A DNA stretch of 64,000 bases from an uncultured Oscillospiraceae bacterium (GCA_934567355.1 CAKTJC010000005.1:45295-109294); one strand, 5' to 3'; counted from the first letter of the stretch, positions 8,884 through 17,762 are shown. Notes: generated from the letters alone by a model not told the origin. Numbers and translations are program-made.

Positions 8884-8934
8884 GGCGTTACTTCCTTTTC
8901 TTTGTTTCAAATTTCAGGATTTCCCCCGAACGTG

Positions 8935-9684
8935 CTACGGGTGTCTCCGGGGCGAATTCATCCCCAGAACCGGCCAGTCGTCGCCGGTATCCCGGTGTCT
9001 GGTTTTCCAGCGGAGCTGGTTCAGGTACTTTACGGGAACCTCTCTGTCCGGGATCTCCAGGGTATAGCGCTCGAAGGCGTTGATCAGTGTGGTGCCGTTA
9101 TACTCCCGCACCCGCTGGAGGGTATTGTCGTAGCGCAGGTGAACATGGCCGTGCACCAGGTAGCTGGGGTGGTACTTTTCCAGCAGCTCCCGCAGGGATG
9201 CAAAGCCCCGGTGGGCGGGATCCTCCCCATCGCCCAGCCCCTCCGGGGGCGCATGGGTGACCACGATGTCCACCCCCTTGCACCGGTGCAGGGGCAGGCG
9301 GAGCCTGCAGATCCGGCGGCGCATCTGCCGCTCTGTAAACTGGTATCTCCCGGGATGGTAGCGGCGGCAGCCCCCCAGCCCCATGATGCGCACCCCGTTA
9401 TATTCCACAATGGCATCGTCGATGCAGTCGCAGCCGGTGGGAGGCTGGTGCTCATAGTGGGTATCGTGATTGCCCGCCACAAACAGCAGGGGACACTTGG
9501 CCATGGTGACCAGGAATTCCAGATAGGTGGATTTCAGATCCCCGCAGGAGATGATCAGATCATATCCATCCAGCCTGCCGGGAACATAAAAATCCCACAG
9601 CGCAGGGCACTCTTCATCGGAGATGAGCAAAATCTTCAACCGTCTTCGCTTCTTTCTGTGGTGGGATCTCTTCTTTGTAGACAC
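8935..9684 (-). CDS. calcineurin-like metallophosphoesterase
   Basis: The 249-residue protein keeps most metal-binding motifs of the calcineurin-like phosphoesterases in order: CGDLK (GD), VAGNHDTHY (GNHD), VVTHAPPEG (His) and VHGHVHLRY (GHxH). The first motif, normally D-x-H, reads SDEE, so the first His is replaced by Glu and metal binding may differ. The long form starts with GTG at 9684, after a basic tail (KKRSHHRKKRRR), and overlaps the upstream gene by 71 bp. A TTG at 9639 directly before KILLISDEE is an alternative start with less overlap. Substrate unknown. Confidence 0.8.
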   Translation of the reverse strand: MSTKKRSHHRKKRRRLKILLISDEECPALWDFYVPGRLDGYDLIISCGDLKSTYLEFLVTMAKCPLLFVAGNHDTHYEHQPPTGCDCIDDAIVEYNGVRIMGLGGCRRYHPGRYQFTERQMRRRICRLRLPLHRCKGVDIVVTHAPPEGLGDGEDPAHRGFASLRELLEKYHPSYLVHGHVHLRYDNTLQRVREYNGTTLINAFERYTLEIPDREVPVKYLNQLRWKTRHRDTGDDWPVLGMNSPRRHP

Positions 9685-11584
9685 CCAGCTCCCGGATCAT
9701 GTTCCGGGACATGGGCAGGATCTCATCGAAGGTGGGGATGGAGCCGCTGACGTTTTCACAGAGCCAGTTCATGTGGATCAGCTCTTCCGTAGAGAAAGCG
9801 GTAGAGCTGTCGGGATTTTTCACGGCGCCGTCCTGGGCGACGATCCGGCGGGCAAAGGGGTCAACTCTCCCATTAGAAATGCCCTGCCGCAGGATTTCCG
9901 CCAGCGTGCGGATGCCCTGGGGGAGCTTATCGGAAAATTCGATGTCTATTACGCCGGTATCCATGCCCAGCCAGTAGTTCCGGCCGGTGCCGTCCTTATC
10001 CCGCTTCAGCGTGCCGGAGAGGATGCCGCGGATGACGGATTCATAGAATTTGCCCCATACCCACACCGGGGAGCCCAGGGGAATCAGGTCGCCCTTGTCA
10101 TCCATGAGATAGGTGCCGTAGTTGCAGAAATTCAGATACATCTCCGAATGCACCGGCACATCCCGGTTAGAGACCACCCGGATGCCGTCGGCAAAGAAAT
10201 CCGCCTGGGGTGTCCCCTGGACGCAGGACCAGCGCAGCTCAATCTGCGCCCGGGGATTGGTCAGCTGCGCGCCCAGCGCGAAAGCATTGATGGAGGCGGG
10301 CACGCCGTAGATGGGATAGGACGCAATATAGCCGATACGGTTATTCTGCGCCATGGCGCCGGCAATGGCACCGGTAATGAACTTTGCCTCAAAGATCCGC
10401 CCGTAATAGGTGCGGATGCTGGTATAGGGCTGATCCAGGGAGCAGCAAAGGAAAAAGATCTTTGGATATTTCACCGCCGCCTTAAGCACGGCATGCGTCA
10501 TCTGGGGCACCGTGGCGAACACCACCTGCGCGCCCTCGTCCACTGCCTGCTCGATAAGCTTTTCCGCCTCTTCCGGAGTGTTGCCCTGGAAATAGCTGCG
10601 GACGGTGACCTTTTCTCCCAGCGTTTTCTCCAGGTATTCCCTGCCCTTGTCGTGCCCCAGTCCCCAGCCGCTGGTAGCGGGGCTGAGCGCATGGATGAAC
10701 GCCACGTTCACATGGTCGGGCAGGGTCATCCGGCTGAGGATGCCAGGCTTGGTATCCTCAATTTTGGAGGTGACCGTCACCGCCGATTCAGAGGTGGACA
10801 CAATGTCCCCCCACAGGCTGGCCACGCTTCTTTTCAGCTCCGCCGTGCTCAGCGTGGACAGGCTCTCGAAGGGGTAGAGCTTCAGCCAGAGCAGCAGCGC
10901 TTCCTCCGGCAGAATGTCCAGCTGCTTGGTGTTGGCAGCCTTCAGTGCCTCCCGGAAGTACTGGAAGCGGGCGCTGAAGCTGCGGCGCTCCTCCTCCGTC
11001 CAGGGTTCCCCCGGCTGCTTGCCGATCAGGGACAGGAGCCTGGCATAGTCCTTGGGGTGGCGGAACTGGATGGTGTAGATCTTTGCCGCCTTGAAGAAGT
11101 CCAAAAATTCATAATAGGCAATGATGCGCGGCTCCTGGGTCTTCGCAGGCAGCACCCGCTTGACCACCGCCGGGATCCGGGGCGCACCGAAATAGCGCAG
11201 GACGCTGACACGCTTGTTGCCCTCCTGCACGTAGAAATTGCCCAAATATTCGTAGCAGGTGATGGGGTCGCGGATGCCCTCTTCCCCCAGGTGGGCGTCA
11301 CACAGGGTGATCCACTTGGTGGCAAATTCCGTTTTCAGATCCAGCAGGGGCAGGAAGCTGGGCGTAAACGCCGCGATTCGCCCGGCGGACTTGGTGCCCA
11401 CGATCCGATCCGCAGGGATCTCCATCGTGCCCACATCGTTCACAGTCAAGGTATCAATTTCGGGAACCAGCTCATCCAGCACCGCCGGATTCTCCCGTTT
11501 CCCCGCCGCCAGCAGCTCTTCGGCCTCTCGCTGCCCCATTTTCAGCGCTTTGAGATATTCCTCTCTGCAGGTTTGTACCGACAT
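9614..11584 (-). CDS. BMP-family substrate-binding domain fused to an N-terminal ParB-like region
   Basis: This 656-residue protein joins two parts. Residues about 50-145 contain ITCYEYLGNFYVQEGNKRVSV-type sequence, like the conserved core of ParB-type domains; residues about 290-600 read as a BMP/Med nucleoside-binding lipoprotein domain (NVAFIHALSPATSGWGLGHD, EGAQVVFATVPQMT, GAIAGAMAQNNRIGYIAS). No signal peptide or lipobox exists, so it is probably cytoplasmic rather than a transporter component. The ATG at 11584 is chosen because TCAGGAGG lies just upstream. No BMP-type permease or ATPase is nearby. A soluble ligand-sensing role is inference. Confidence 0.75.
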   Translation of the reverse strand: MSVQTCREEYLKALKMGQREAEELLAAGKRENPAVLDELVPEIDTLTVNDVGTMEIPADRIVGTKSAGRIAAFTPSFLPLLDLKTEFATKWITLCDAHLGEEGIRDPITCYEYLGNFYVQEGNKRVSVLRYFGAPRIPAVVKRVLPAKTQEPRIIAYYEFLDFFKAAKIYTIQFRHPKDYARLLSLIGKQPGEPWTEEERRSFSARFQYFREALKAANTKQLDILPEEALLLWLKLYPFESLSTLSTAELKRSVASLWGDIVSTSESAVTVTSKIEDTKPGILSRMTLPDHVNVAFIHALSPATSGWGLGHDKGREYLEKTLGEKVTVRSYFQGNTPEEAEKLIEQAVDEGAQVVFATVPQMTHAVLKAAVKYPKIFFLCCSLDQPYTSIRTYYGRIFEAKFITGAIAGAMAQNNRIGYIASYPIYGVPASINAFALGAQLTNPRAQIELRWSCVQGTPQADFFADGIRVVSNRDVPVHSEMYLNFCNYGTYLMDDKGDLIPLGSPVWVWGKFYESVIRGILSGTLKRDKDGTGRNYWLGMDTGVIDIEFSDKLPQGIRTLAEILRQGISNGRVDPFARRIVAQDGAVKNPDSSTAFSTEELIHMNWLCENVSGSIPTFDEILPMSRNMIRELGVYKEEIPPQKEAKTVEDFAHLR

Positions 11585-11683
11585 TTTATCCTCCTGATAA
11601 GACAGTTTCACAGCATTATCATATCCCAAATCCGGAAAAAATGCAACAGGAATCTTCCGTTGGCCGCTGCAGGGACAATAAAA

Positions 11684-11717
11684 GTGGGATGTACCAGCCA
11701 TACGGTACACCCTCCCA
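11684..11717 (-). terminator. terminator after the DUF4160 module
   Basis: Minus-strand stem TGGGA(ggg)TGTACC / GGTACATCCCA with a three-base bulge, followed by CTTTTATTG. It lies just past the stop of the DUF4160 gene and separates it from the BMP-fusion gene. Confidence 0.75.
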
Positions 11718-11719
11718 TT

Positions 11720-11998
11720 TCAGCCGCGATAAAATCCGTTTTCGCTATACTGCGCCCACTTCTCATACATCGCTTCATAATTCTCTTTTATAAACATCTG
11801 TATTTTTGCAATCTCCCGATCTGTCAGAATCCCACGTTCCCGCAGGATGGTATCGCCGTTACCCTTTACAAAGAACTTTGCCGCCCCTGCTTCGGTCAAT
11901 CTGCAATCACTCGCGTGGACGTGCATACACTCCACAACGCAAAAGGATGTAAAATAGAGGTAATACCCCGCAACCTTAAATTCGTAGTATTTCGGCAT
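11720..11998 (-). CDS. DUF4160-like small protein
   Basis: A 92-residue protein starting MPKYYEFKVAGYYLYFTS and containing MHVHASD and a lysine/acid-rich helix ending NYEAMYEKWAQYSENGFY. This resembles DUF4160, a family often found beside small partner genes and sometimes discussed as toxin-antitoxin-like; no activity is established. It is the last of three small minus-strand genes with gaps of 2 bp and an overlap of 17 bp, which points to a single module. Confidence 0.72.
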   Translation of the reverse strand: MPKYYEFKVAGYYLYFTSFCVVECMHVHASDCRLTEAGAAKFFVKGNGDTILRERGILTDREIAKIQMFIKENYEAMYEKWAQYSENGFYRG

Positions 11999-12000
11999 TC

Positions 12001-12222
12001 CTATGCCTCCATATACTTCTGCGCCGCCGAGAAATGCTTCTGCGCAATATGCAGCTCGATGTCATCCATTGTTGTCTCCAAGGCAATCCCATCGGCAGAA
12101 AAAACCGTCACCTTGTCCGGCATGTTCAGATTCATCACACGGCAGCCTGCCTCACACCTTGAAACTGCATACCCATCAATAATCACTTCCGCCTCGTCTG
12201 CAATTTTATGAATGTCCACCAT
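12001..12222 (-). CDS. small protein of unknown function, middle gene of DUF4160 module
   Basis: A 73-residue, mildly acidic protein (MVDIHKIADEAEVIIDGYAV). It is rich in short beta-like segments and ends in a helix, IAQKHFSAAQKYMEA. No family was recognised. Its ATG overlaps the upstream gene by 17 bp and its stop lies two bases before the DUF4160 start, so all three are probably made together. A GGGGTG sequence precedes the start. Confidence 0.65.
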   Translation of the reverse strand: MVDIHKIADEAEVIIDGYAVSRCEAGCRVMNLNMPDKVTVFSADGIALETTMDDIELHIAQKHFSAAQKYMEA

Positions 12223-12487
12223 TGGCGATTTGCACCCCCTTAATCGGTTTCAGAAATTCCTCCGGGTCAATATACAGGTCGTTCAGGATGGGAAGAAGGT
12301 CAATATATTCCTCCTCCGGGCTGCTGCTGTGGCGGTATTTTGCCATTACCACCAGGTAGCCGTGATCCCATTGCTTGACATCGGTATAACGCTCCAGCGA
12401 ATATGGGGCACGAAAGCGGATGGTCTTTCCGTCAAAGGAAAAAACGCTGAAGTCTTGGTCTTTTCCAAGCATTGCATATTCCTGCAT
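12206..12487 (-). CDS. small protein of unknown function, first gene of DUF4160 module
   Basis: A 93-residue protein starting MQEYAMLGKDQDFSVFSFDG with a beta-rich first half and the conserved-looking tail YIDLLPILNDLYIDPEEFLK. I do not recognise a characterised family. It has a very strong ribosome site (AAAGGAGGGTGATCCT) before the ATG at 12487, and a T-rich promoter-like stretch upstream. It overlaps the next gene by 17 bp. Its placement suggests it could be the partner or regulator of the DUF4160 protein. Confidence 0.65.
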   Translation of the reverse strand: MQEYAMLGKDQDFSVFSFDGKTIRFRAPYSLERYTDVKQWDHGYLVVMAKYRHSSSPEEEYIDLLPILNDLYIDPEEFLKPIKGVQIANGGHS

Positions 12488-12548
12488 AGGATCACCCTCC
12501 TTTTATTTTATATTAGCACAATCCGCCAGATGATGCAAGGGGATAAAA

Positions 12549-12577
12549 GTCAGCCAGCGCCGACCGCGCTGGCTGAC
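12549..12577 (-). terminator. terminator of the ABC exporter operon
   Basis: Perfect 12-bp stem GTCAGCCAGCGC / GCGCTGGCTGAC with a five-base loop. On the minus strand it is followed by TTTTATC. It lies ten bases past the stop of the exporter gene. Confidence 0.88.
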
Positions 12578-12586
12578 AAAGTTTAA

Positions 12587-14479
12587 TTATCCTTCCTTCA
12601 GAAGCTGCTGCTTCTGGAACTGGAGGGTATAGAGCTGGTAATACCGCCCGTGCAGGTGCAGAAGCTCCTGATGGGTGCCCTGCTCCAGAATCTTGCCATG
12701 GGACAGAAGAATGATGTTGTCGGCGTGCTGGATGGTGCTCAGGCGGTGGGCGACGATCAGCATGGTGCCGATGTTCTTCATCTTTTCCAGGGAATCCTGA
12801 ATCAGGATCTCCGTCTCCGTGTCGATGTTGGCGGTGGCCTCATCCAGGATCATGACGGAGGGCTTGTGGATGATCGTCCGGGCAAAGGACAGCAGCTGGC
12901 GCTGACCGGCGGAGAAATTGTTGCCCCGCTCCCGCACCACTTCGTCCAGCCCGTGATCCAGGCGGCGGATGAAGCCGTCCGCATTGACATAGCGGCAGGC
13001 CTCCCACACCTCGTCGTCCGTCACGCCCTCCTTGCGCAGCAGAATATTGCTGCGGATGTCGCCGGAGAAGAGGAACACATCCTGAAGCATCTGGCCGAAA
13101 TGAGAGCGCAGGGACGCGATCTTGATCTTGCGGATGTCCACACCGTCGATGAGGATCTGTCCCTTCTGGATGTCGTAATTCCGGCAGATCAGGGACAGGA
13201 TCGTGGTCTTGCCCGCGCCGGTGGAGCCGACGAAGGCCACGGTCTGCTTGGGATAGACATGGAAGGATACGCCCTTGAGCACCCATTCATCCGGCTTGTA
13301 GGCAAACCACACATCCTTAAATTCGATCTCGCCCTTGATTTCCTTCATCTCGATGGCGTCCGGCTCATCCACGATCTCCGGCTCCATATCCAAAATGGTG
13401 AAAATCTTTTCCGCCGAGGCGAAGGACTGCTGCAGCATGTCAAACTGCTCCGCCAGCGCCTGGATGGGGTTGAAGAATTTGGAAATATACATATAGAAGG
13501 CCACCACGATCTCGCTGGTGATGGTCTGCCCCAGGAAGGTGGTGTCCTGGATGTAGCCCTTGCAGCCGATATAGAACAGGAACAGGTTGCTGGTGACGAA
13601 GAGCATATACACCATGGGGCGGAAAACGCCGAACACCAGGGTACGGCTGAACTTGGCTTTGGCCAGGTTATGGCTCTTGACCAGGAATTCCTCCATCTTC
13701 ACATCCTCGCGGTTAAAGGCCTGCGTGATTTTTATACCGGAGAGATTTTCGGACAGATAAGTGTTCACATCCGTGCGGGTGTTGTTCACCCGGCGGTGCA
13801 CCTCCCGGCTGAACCGCTGGAAGATCAGCGTGAAGACTACCAGGAAAGGCACAAAGCACAGCACCATCAGCGTCAGCACATAGTTGAGCACCAGCATGGC
13901 ACCCAGCACGCCGATGATGACCATTGTGTTTTTCAGCAGCGTGACAAGAATGTTAGTGAACATATAGCTGATGGAGTTGGGGTCGTTGCTGACGCGCGTG
14001 ACCAGCTTGCCCACGGGGATCTGATTGAGCTGCTCATGGGAAAGGCTTTCGATCTTCCGGAAGGTATCCAGGCGGATCTGGGTGAGGATCTTCTGCCCAA
14101 CCTCCTGCAGGATCATAGACTGGAAATAGGTGCACACCATGGAAATGACCAGAATTCCCGCATAGACCGCCACCATGGAATAGAGCTTCGAGAGTGCAAA
14201 ATTCTGAAGCTTGATCAGCCCCTGAATCCGGCTGACCAGCAGCGGGGAGACCACATCATAGGCAATGGAGACCAGCATCACCAGGAACACCACAACGAAC
14301 TGCCGGGTATAGGGTTTGGCGTAGCTGAGCAGGCGGCGGATCAGGTAGCCGTCAGACATCTGCCGCTCGTGAGCTGGCTTTTTAATGCGGCGCTTGAGCA
14401 CCATATAGGCGGCAATGAATACCAGGGTAAACAGGCCGATCACCCCGCCGGCGATCAGCAAAGGCAGATACTCACGCAT
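12587..14479 (-). CDS. ABC exporter half-transporter, catalytic-site subunit
   Basis: A 630-residue half-transporter with six predicted membrane helices and a C-terminal ATPase. Walker A is GSTGAGKTT (418-426), the signature loop is a variant FSAGQ (522-526), and Walker B ends in ILDEA with catalytic Glu547. It belongs to the type IV exporters (MsbA/BmrD-like) moving lipids, drugs or peptides. Its gene overlaps the partner gene by eight bases. The partner lacks the catalytic Glu, so the pair should work as a heterodimer with one active ATP site. An extra N-terminal helix precedes the usual core. Substrate unknown. Confidence 0.93.
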   Translation of the reverse strand: MREYLPLLIAGGVIGLFTLVFIAAYMVLKRRIKKPAHERQMSDGYLIRRLLSYAKPYTRQFVVVFLVMLVSIAYDVVSPLLVSRIQGLIKLQNFALSKLYSMVAVYAGILVISMVCTYFQSMILQEVGQKILTQIRLDTFRKIESLSHEQLNQIPVGKLVTRVSNDPNSISYMFTNILVTLLKNTMVIIGVLGAMLVLNYVLTLMVLCFVPFLVVFTLIFQRFSREVHRRVNNTRTDVNTYLSENLSGIKITQAFNREDVKMEEFLVKSHNLAKAKFSRTLVFGVFRPMVYMLFVTSNLFLFYIGCKGYIQDTTFLGQTITSEIVVAFYMYISKFFNPIQALAEQFDMLQQSFASAEKIFTILDMEPEIVDEPDAIEMKEIKGEIEFKDVWFAYKPDEWVLKGVSFHVYPKQTVAFVGSTGAGKTTILSLICRNYDIQKGQILIDGVDIRKIKIASLRSHFGQMLQDVFLFSGDIRSNILLRKEGVTDDEVWEACRYVNADGFIRRLDHGLDEVVRERGNNFSAGQRQLLSFARTIIHKPSVMILDEATANIDTETEILIQDSLEKMKNIGTMLIVAHRLSTIQHADNIILLSHGKILEQGTHQELLHLHGRYYQLYTLQFQKQQLLKEG

Positions 14480-16253
14480 TGACCTTGCCTCCTTCCTCTT
14501 CCAGCCGCTGCAGGTCTACCATCTTGCGGTAGGCGGCGTTATCCGCGTACAGCGCCTCGTGGGTGCCAAAACCGGCGACCCTGCCCTCATCGATGAACAG
14601 CACCTTGTCCATCTGCTCAATGGTGGAAATGCGGTGGGCAATGAGGATGGTGGTTTTGCCGTGTCTGGTCTGACGCAGGTTCCCCAGGATGGCGCGCTCG
14701 GTCTTAGTGTCCACGGCGGACACGGAGTCGTCCAGAATCAGGATGGGGGCGTCCTTCATCAGCGCTCTGGCAATGGAAATGCGCTGCTTCTGGCCGCCGG
14801 AGACGGTGACGCCCCGTTCGCCCAGCACGGTGTCATAGCCCAGCTGGAACTGGCTGATATTCTCGTCCACATCCGCCTGGATGGCAGCGCGCTTCACCGC
14901 CCGCAGATTCACTTCCTTGTTGCCGAAGGCAATGTTCCGGGCAATGGTATCGGAGAACAGGAAATTATCCTGGGGTACATAGGCGCAGTTTTCCCGGACG
15001 GAGTGGATGGAAACGCTGTTCACATCCTGCCCGTCGATAAAGATCGTGCCGTCGGGCACATTGTAGGTGCGCAGGATCAGATCCACAAGGGTCGTTTTGC
15101 CCGCGCCGGTCTTGCCCACGAGGCCGATGTTCTCACCGGGATTGATTTTGAAGCTCACATGTTCCAGCTCGTTGAATTCCCCGTCGGGATAGCGGAAGGT
15201 CAGGTCACGGAATTCGATCTCGCCCTTTACGTTCTCCAGCTCCTTCACGCCGGGGCGATCCTTCACCGTGATCTCCGCGTCCAGCAGCTCGCTGATCCGC
15301 TTCAGGGACGCCTTGCCCCGGGAGGTCATGTCGATCAGCTCAGAAACCGCCATGATTGGCCAGATGATCGCCGTGAAATAGCCGATGAATTCCATCAGCT
15401 GACCTGCATTGAAGGTGCCCCTGTACACCAGATAGCCGCCGTAGCCCAGGATGATGCACATGACGCTTTCCACAAAGGATGCCACCATGATGCGCATGAG
15501 CACAGCCGTCTTGGTAAAGTCGATGTTGGCAATCTCATTTTCATCGTTGAGCTTTCTGAAGGCCATCAGCTCCCGGGCTTCCTTCACGAAAGCCTTGATA
15601 ACGGCAATGCCGGAGAAGCTCTCCTGGGAAAAGTCGGACAGATTGGAGAAGCACTCCTGCCGATAGTCCCACTTTTTCGTCATCACCCGTCCCACCAGCG
15701 TCGCACAAGCAAACAGCAGCGCCATGGGGATCATGGCCAGCACCGTGAGCAGATGGTTCATGCGCCACATCTTGGTCATGGACAGCACGCCCAGAATCAG
15801 CGCATCGAAAAACTGCATGAAGCCCCAGCCGTAGCATTCCTGCACGGTATCCAGATCGTTGGTGAACAGGCTCATCAGGTTGCCCACCTTGTTGACCTGA
15901 TAATATTCCCGGCTCAGATTTTTCGCATGGTTAAACATCTTGTCGCGCAGGTCGGTCTCTACCTTGACCGCCGCACCGAAGATGGATACCCGCCACAAAA
16001 AGCGCCCGAACACAATGGCAATTGCCACAACCAGCATGGGCATGCAGATTTTATCCAGCATAAATGTGATGTCAAAGGCATGCTGCACCCCATCCACCAT
16101 CACATACCCCTGGTTCATCCCGTTGATGACCATCTGGTAAAGCTCAGGAATCATCAGCTGCAAATAGTCCACCGTCCACAGCGCCAGCAACCCAATCAGC
16201 AGATGGGGGGCATACTTCAGATAGTACCGATTGATGTGCTTTCCGAATATCAT
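14472..16253 (-). CDS. ABC exporter half-transporter, degenerate-site subunit
   Basis: A 593-residue half-transporter with an N-terminal membrane domain and a C-terminal ATPase. Walker A is GKTGAGKTT (380-388) and the signature is the canonical SGGQ (485-488), but Walker B ends ILDDS: Asp509 stands where catalytic Glu is expected. This is the known pattern of heterodimeric exporters such as BmrC/BmrD and TM287/TM288. It has a good ribosome site (GGAGGGAGAAT) and a strong promoter at 16289-16317, and is the first gene of the two-gene operon. Confidence 0.93.
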   Translation of the reverse strand: MIFGKHINRYYLKYAPHLLIGLLALWTVDYLQLMIPELYQMVINGMNQGYVMVDGVQHAFDITFMLDKICMPMLVVAIAIVFGRFLWRVSIFGAAVKVETDLRDKMFNHAKNLSREYYQVNKVGNLMSLFTNDLDTVQECYGWGFMQFFDALILGVLSMTKMWRMNHLLTVLAMIPMALLFACATLVGRVMTKKWDYRQECFSNLSDFSQESFSGIAVIKAFVKEARELMAFRKLNDENEIANIDFTKTAVLMRIMVASFVESVMCIILGYGGYLVYRGTFNAGQLMEFIGYFTAIIWPIMAVSELIDMTSRGKASLKRISELLDAEITVKDRPGVKELENVKGEIEFRDLTFRYPDGEFNELEHVSFKINPGENIGLVGKTGAGKTTLVDLILRTYNVPDGTIFIDGQDVNSVSIHSVRENCAYVPQDNFLFSDTIARNIAFGNKEVNLRAVKRAAIQADVDENISQFQLGYDTVLGERGVTVSGGQKQRISIARALMKDAPILILDDSVSAVDTKTERAILGNLRQTRHGKTTILIAHRISTIEQMDKVLFIDEGRVAGFGTHEALYADNAAYRKMVDLQRLEEEGGKVNA

Positions 16254-16288
16254 ATTCTCCCTCCTCTTGATAAACAGAAACTCATGTC

Positions 16289-16317
16289 AGTATAGCACGT
16301 ATTTTCGAATATTGCAA
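16289..16317 (-). promoter_or_regulatory. promoter of the ABC exporter operon
   Basis: Minus strand TTGCAA (16312-16317), 17-bp spacer, TATACT (16289-16294), 36 bases before the exporter start codon. Confidence 0.78.
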
Positions 16318-16373
16318 CTGTGTTTTGCAGCCCAATACAACATTATTTACCCTCTATATCAGTTAACATCAAG

Positions 16374-16422
16374 TATGCGCCCCGTGTGCAGCATCGTTTT
16401 GGTGCTGCACACGGGGCGCATA
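16374..16422 (-). terminator. strong hairpin after the glycerate kinase gene
   Basis: A perfect 20-bp inverted repeat (TATGCGCCCCGTGTGCAGCA and its complement) encloses a nine-base loop. It starts 17 bases past the glycerate kinase stop. Neither side has a strong U tract, so it may end transcription inefficiently or protect the 3' end of the mRNA. Confidence 0.65.
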
Positions 16423-16438
16423 TTAACCGGTGCTTTCG

Positions 16439-17671
16439 CTATTGAGGAAACAGCAGCAGCGCGGATAAATCGTTTACATTGGTTCCGGTCGGGCCTGTGA
16501 AGATCAGTCCGTCCGTTTTTTGCAGTGCATGGTAGGAATCGTTATCCCGAAGCACGGCGTCGATGGAAATGCCCATTTGCGCAAGCCGCACGGCGGTGGT
16601 TCCATCTACATAGCCCCCGGCGGCATCCGTGGGACCATCGGAGCCATCCGAACCGACGGAAAAAACCGCCGCGCCGGGCATTTGCGAAATTGCGGGGGCA
16701 GCGGCAAGCGCCAGCTCTTGATTCCGTCCGCCAAGCCCATGCCCGGTCAGCCGCACGACGGTTTCACCACCCATGATAAATGCCAGGGGCGTCTTTGTGC
16801 CGTGGTGAAACTGGGCGATGGAACCAAGCATGCTGCCCGCGTCACGGGCGGTGCAGCGCAGGCTGTCAGTGAGAATTATCGGGTGAATCCCCAGCTCCCG
16901 GCAGGTCTGCGCAGCAGTCTGGCACAGCTGTGCGACGCTGCCGGTGACCTGCGTTTGTACGTTGTCAAGCCTGGAGGGAGTGGGGCGGGAGAGCGCTTCC
17001 ATGGCCTGGGAGGACAGCGGAAGATTGTATTTTTTCACAATTTCCAGTGCCTGCTCCGCTGTGGAGCTGTCCGGGTAGGCAGGACCCGAGGCGATCATAT
17101 CCAGCGGATCACCGAGAATATCCGAAAGGACGACGCTCAGCACCTGCGCCGGTGCGCAGTGCAACGCAAATCTGCCGCCCTTCACATTGGAAAGCCGCTT
17201 GCGGATGATATTCATTTCCGTAATATCGGCGCCGCATCCAAGCAGCCTTGAGGTGATTTCCTCCAGCTCCGACTGCGCAATCAGCGGGCTTTCAAACAGC
17301 GCGCTGCCGCCGCCGGAAACCAGGAACAGAACCGTATCGGACGCAGTGAGACCCTGCACCATTTCCAGAGCCTCCTGCGTCGCGCTGTAAGAATCGGCAT
17401 CGGGAACGGGATGCCCCGCCTCCCGAATCCGCAGAGCTCCAATGGCGCCCATGGAGTAGCCGTGCTTTGTGATAACAATTCCCTGAGAAATCTTATCCTC
17501 CAGCAGCGCATAAGCTGCGTTTGCCATCTGCCAGGCCGCCTTTCCGATCGCCACCAGGCAAACCCGTCCCTTCGGTTCCCATTGCGCCAATGCCCGCCGC
17601 ACAGCCTCATCCGGCAGCGCCGAACGAATCGCAGCCTTTATGATCAAATCTGCAGTTTCTCTCAGTTCCAT
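16439..17671 (-). CDS. glycerate 2-kinase (type II, MOFRL family)
   Basis: Phosphorylates D-glycerate, in this family to 2-phosphoglycerate. The 410-residue protein has the typical blocks FLVSGGGSALFESP, IRKRLSNVKGGR, MGGETVVRLTGHGLGGRNQE, GSDGSDGPTDAAGGYVD and a MOFRL tail GTNVNDLSALL. It is transcribed away from the GntR regulator and the large operon at 18927-28528, which encodes a D-2-hydroxyacid dehydrogenase able in principle to make glycerate from hydroxypyruvate. GGAGGGTGAAGG precedes the ATG. A clear promoter lies at 17734-17762. Confidence 0.93.
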   Translation of the reverse strand: MELRETADLIIKAAIRSALPDEAVRRALAQWEPKGRVCLVAIGKAAWQMANAAYALLEDKISQGIVITKHGYSMGAIGALRIREAGHPVPDADSYSATQEALEMVQGLTASDTVLFLVSGGGSALFESPLIAQSELEEITSRLLGCGADITEMNIIRKRLSNVKGGRFALHCAPAQVLSVVLSDILGDPLDMIASGPAYPDSSTAEQALEIVKKYNLPLSSQAMEALSRPTPSRLDNVQTQVTGSVAQLCQTAAQTCRELGIHPIILTDSLRCTARDAGSMLGSIAQFHHGTKTPLAFIMGGETVVRLTGHGLGGRNQELALAAAPAISQMPGAAVFSVGSDGSDGPTDAAGGYVDGTTAVRLAQMGISIDAVLRDNDSYHALQKTDGLIFTGPTGTNVNDLSALLLFPQ

Positions 17672-17733
17672 CCTTCACCCTCCGCTTTCAAGATGCCGTC
17701 CTGCCTACAGACAGTGTCATTTTGTATAAAAAA

Positions 17734-17762
17734 AGTATAGCTTATCTACAGCACAATATCAA
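17734..17762 (-). promoter_or_regulatory. promoter of the glycerate kinase gene
   Basis: Minus strand TTGATA (17757-17762), 17-bp spacer, TATACT (17734-17739), about 63 bases before the start codon. The 337-bp divergent region 17672-18008 also holds the GntR promoter. Confidence 0.8.

Noticed and set aside
12650..16295. Long plus-strand open frames opposite both exporter genes
   Set aside because: They mirror the exporter genes exactly and have the same low-complexity composition; no independent evidence.
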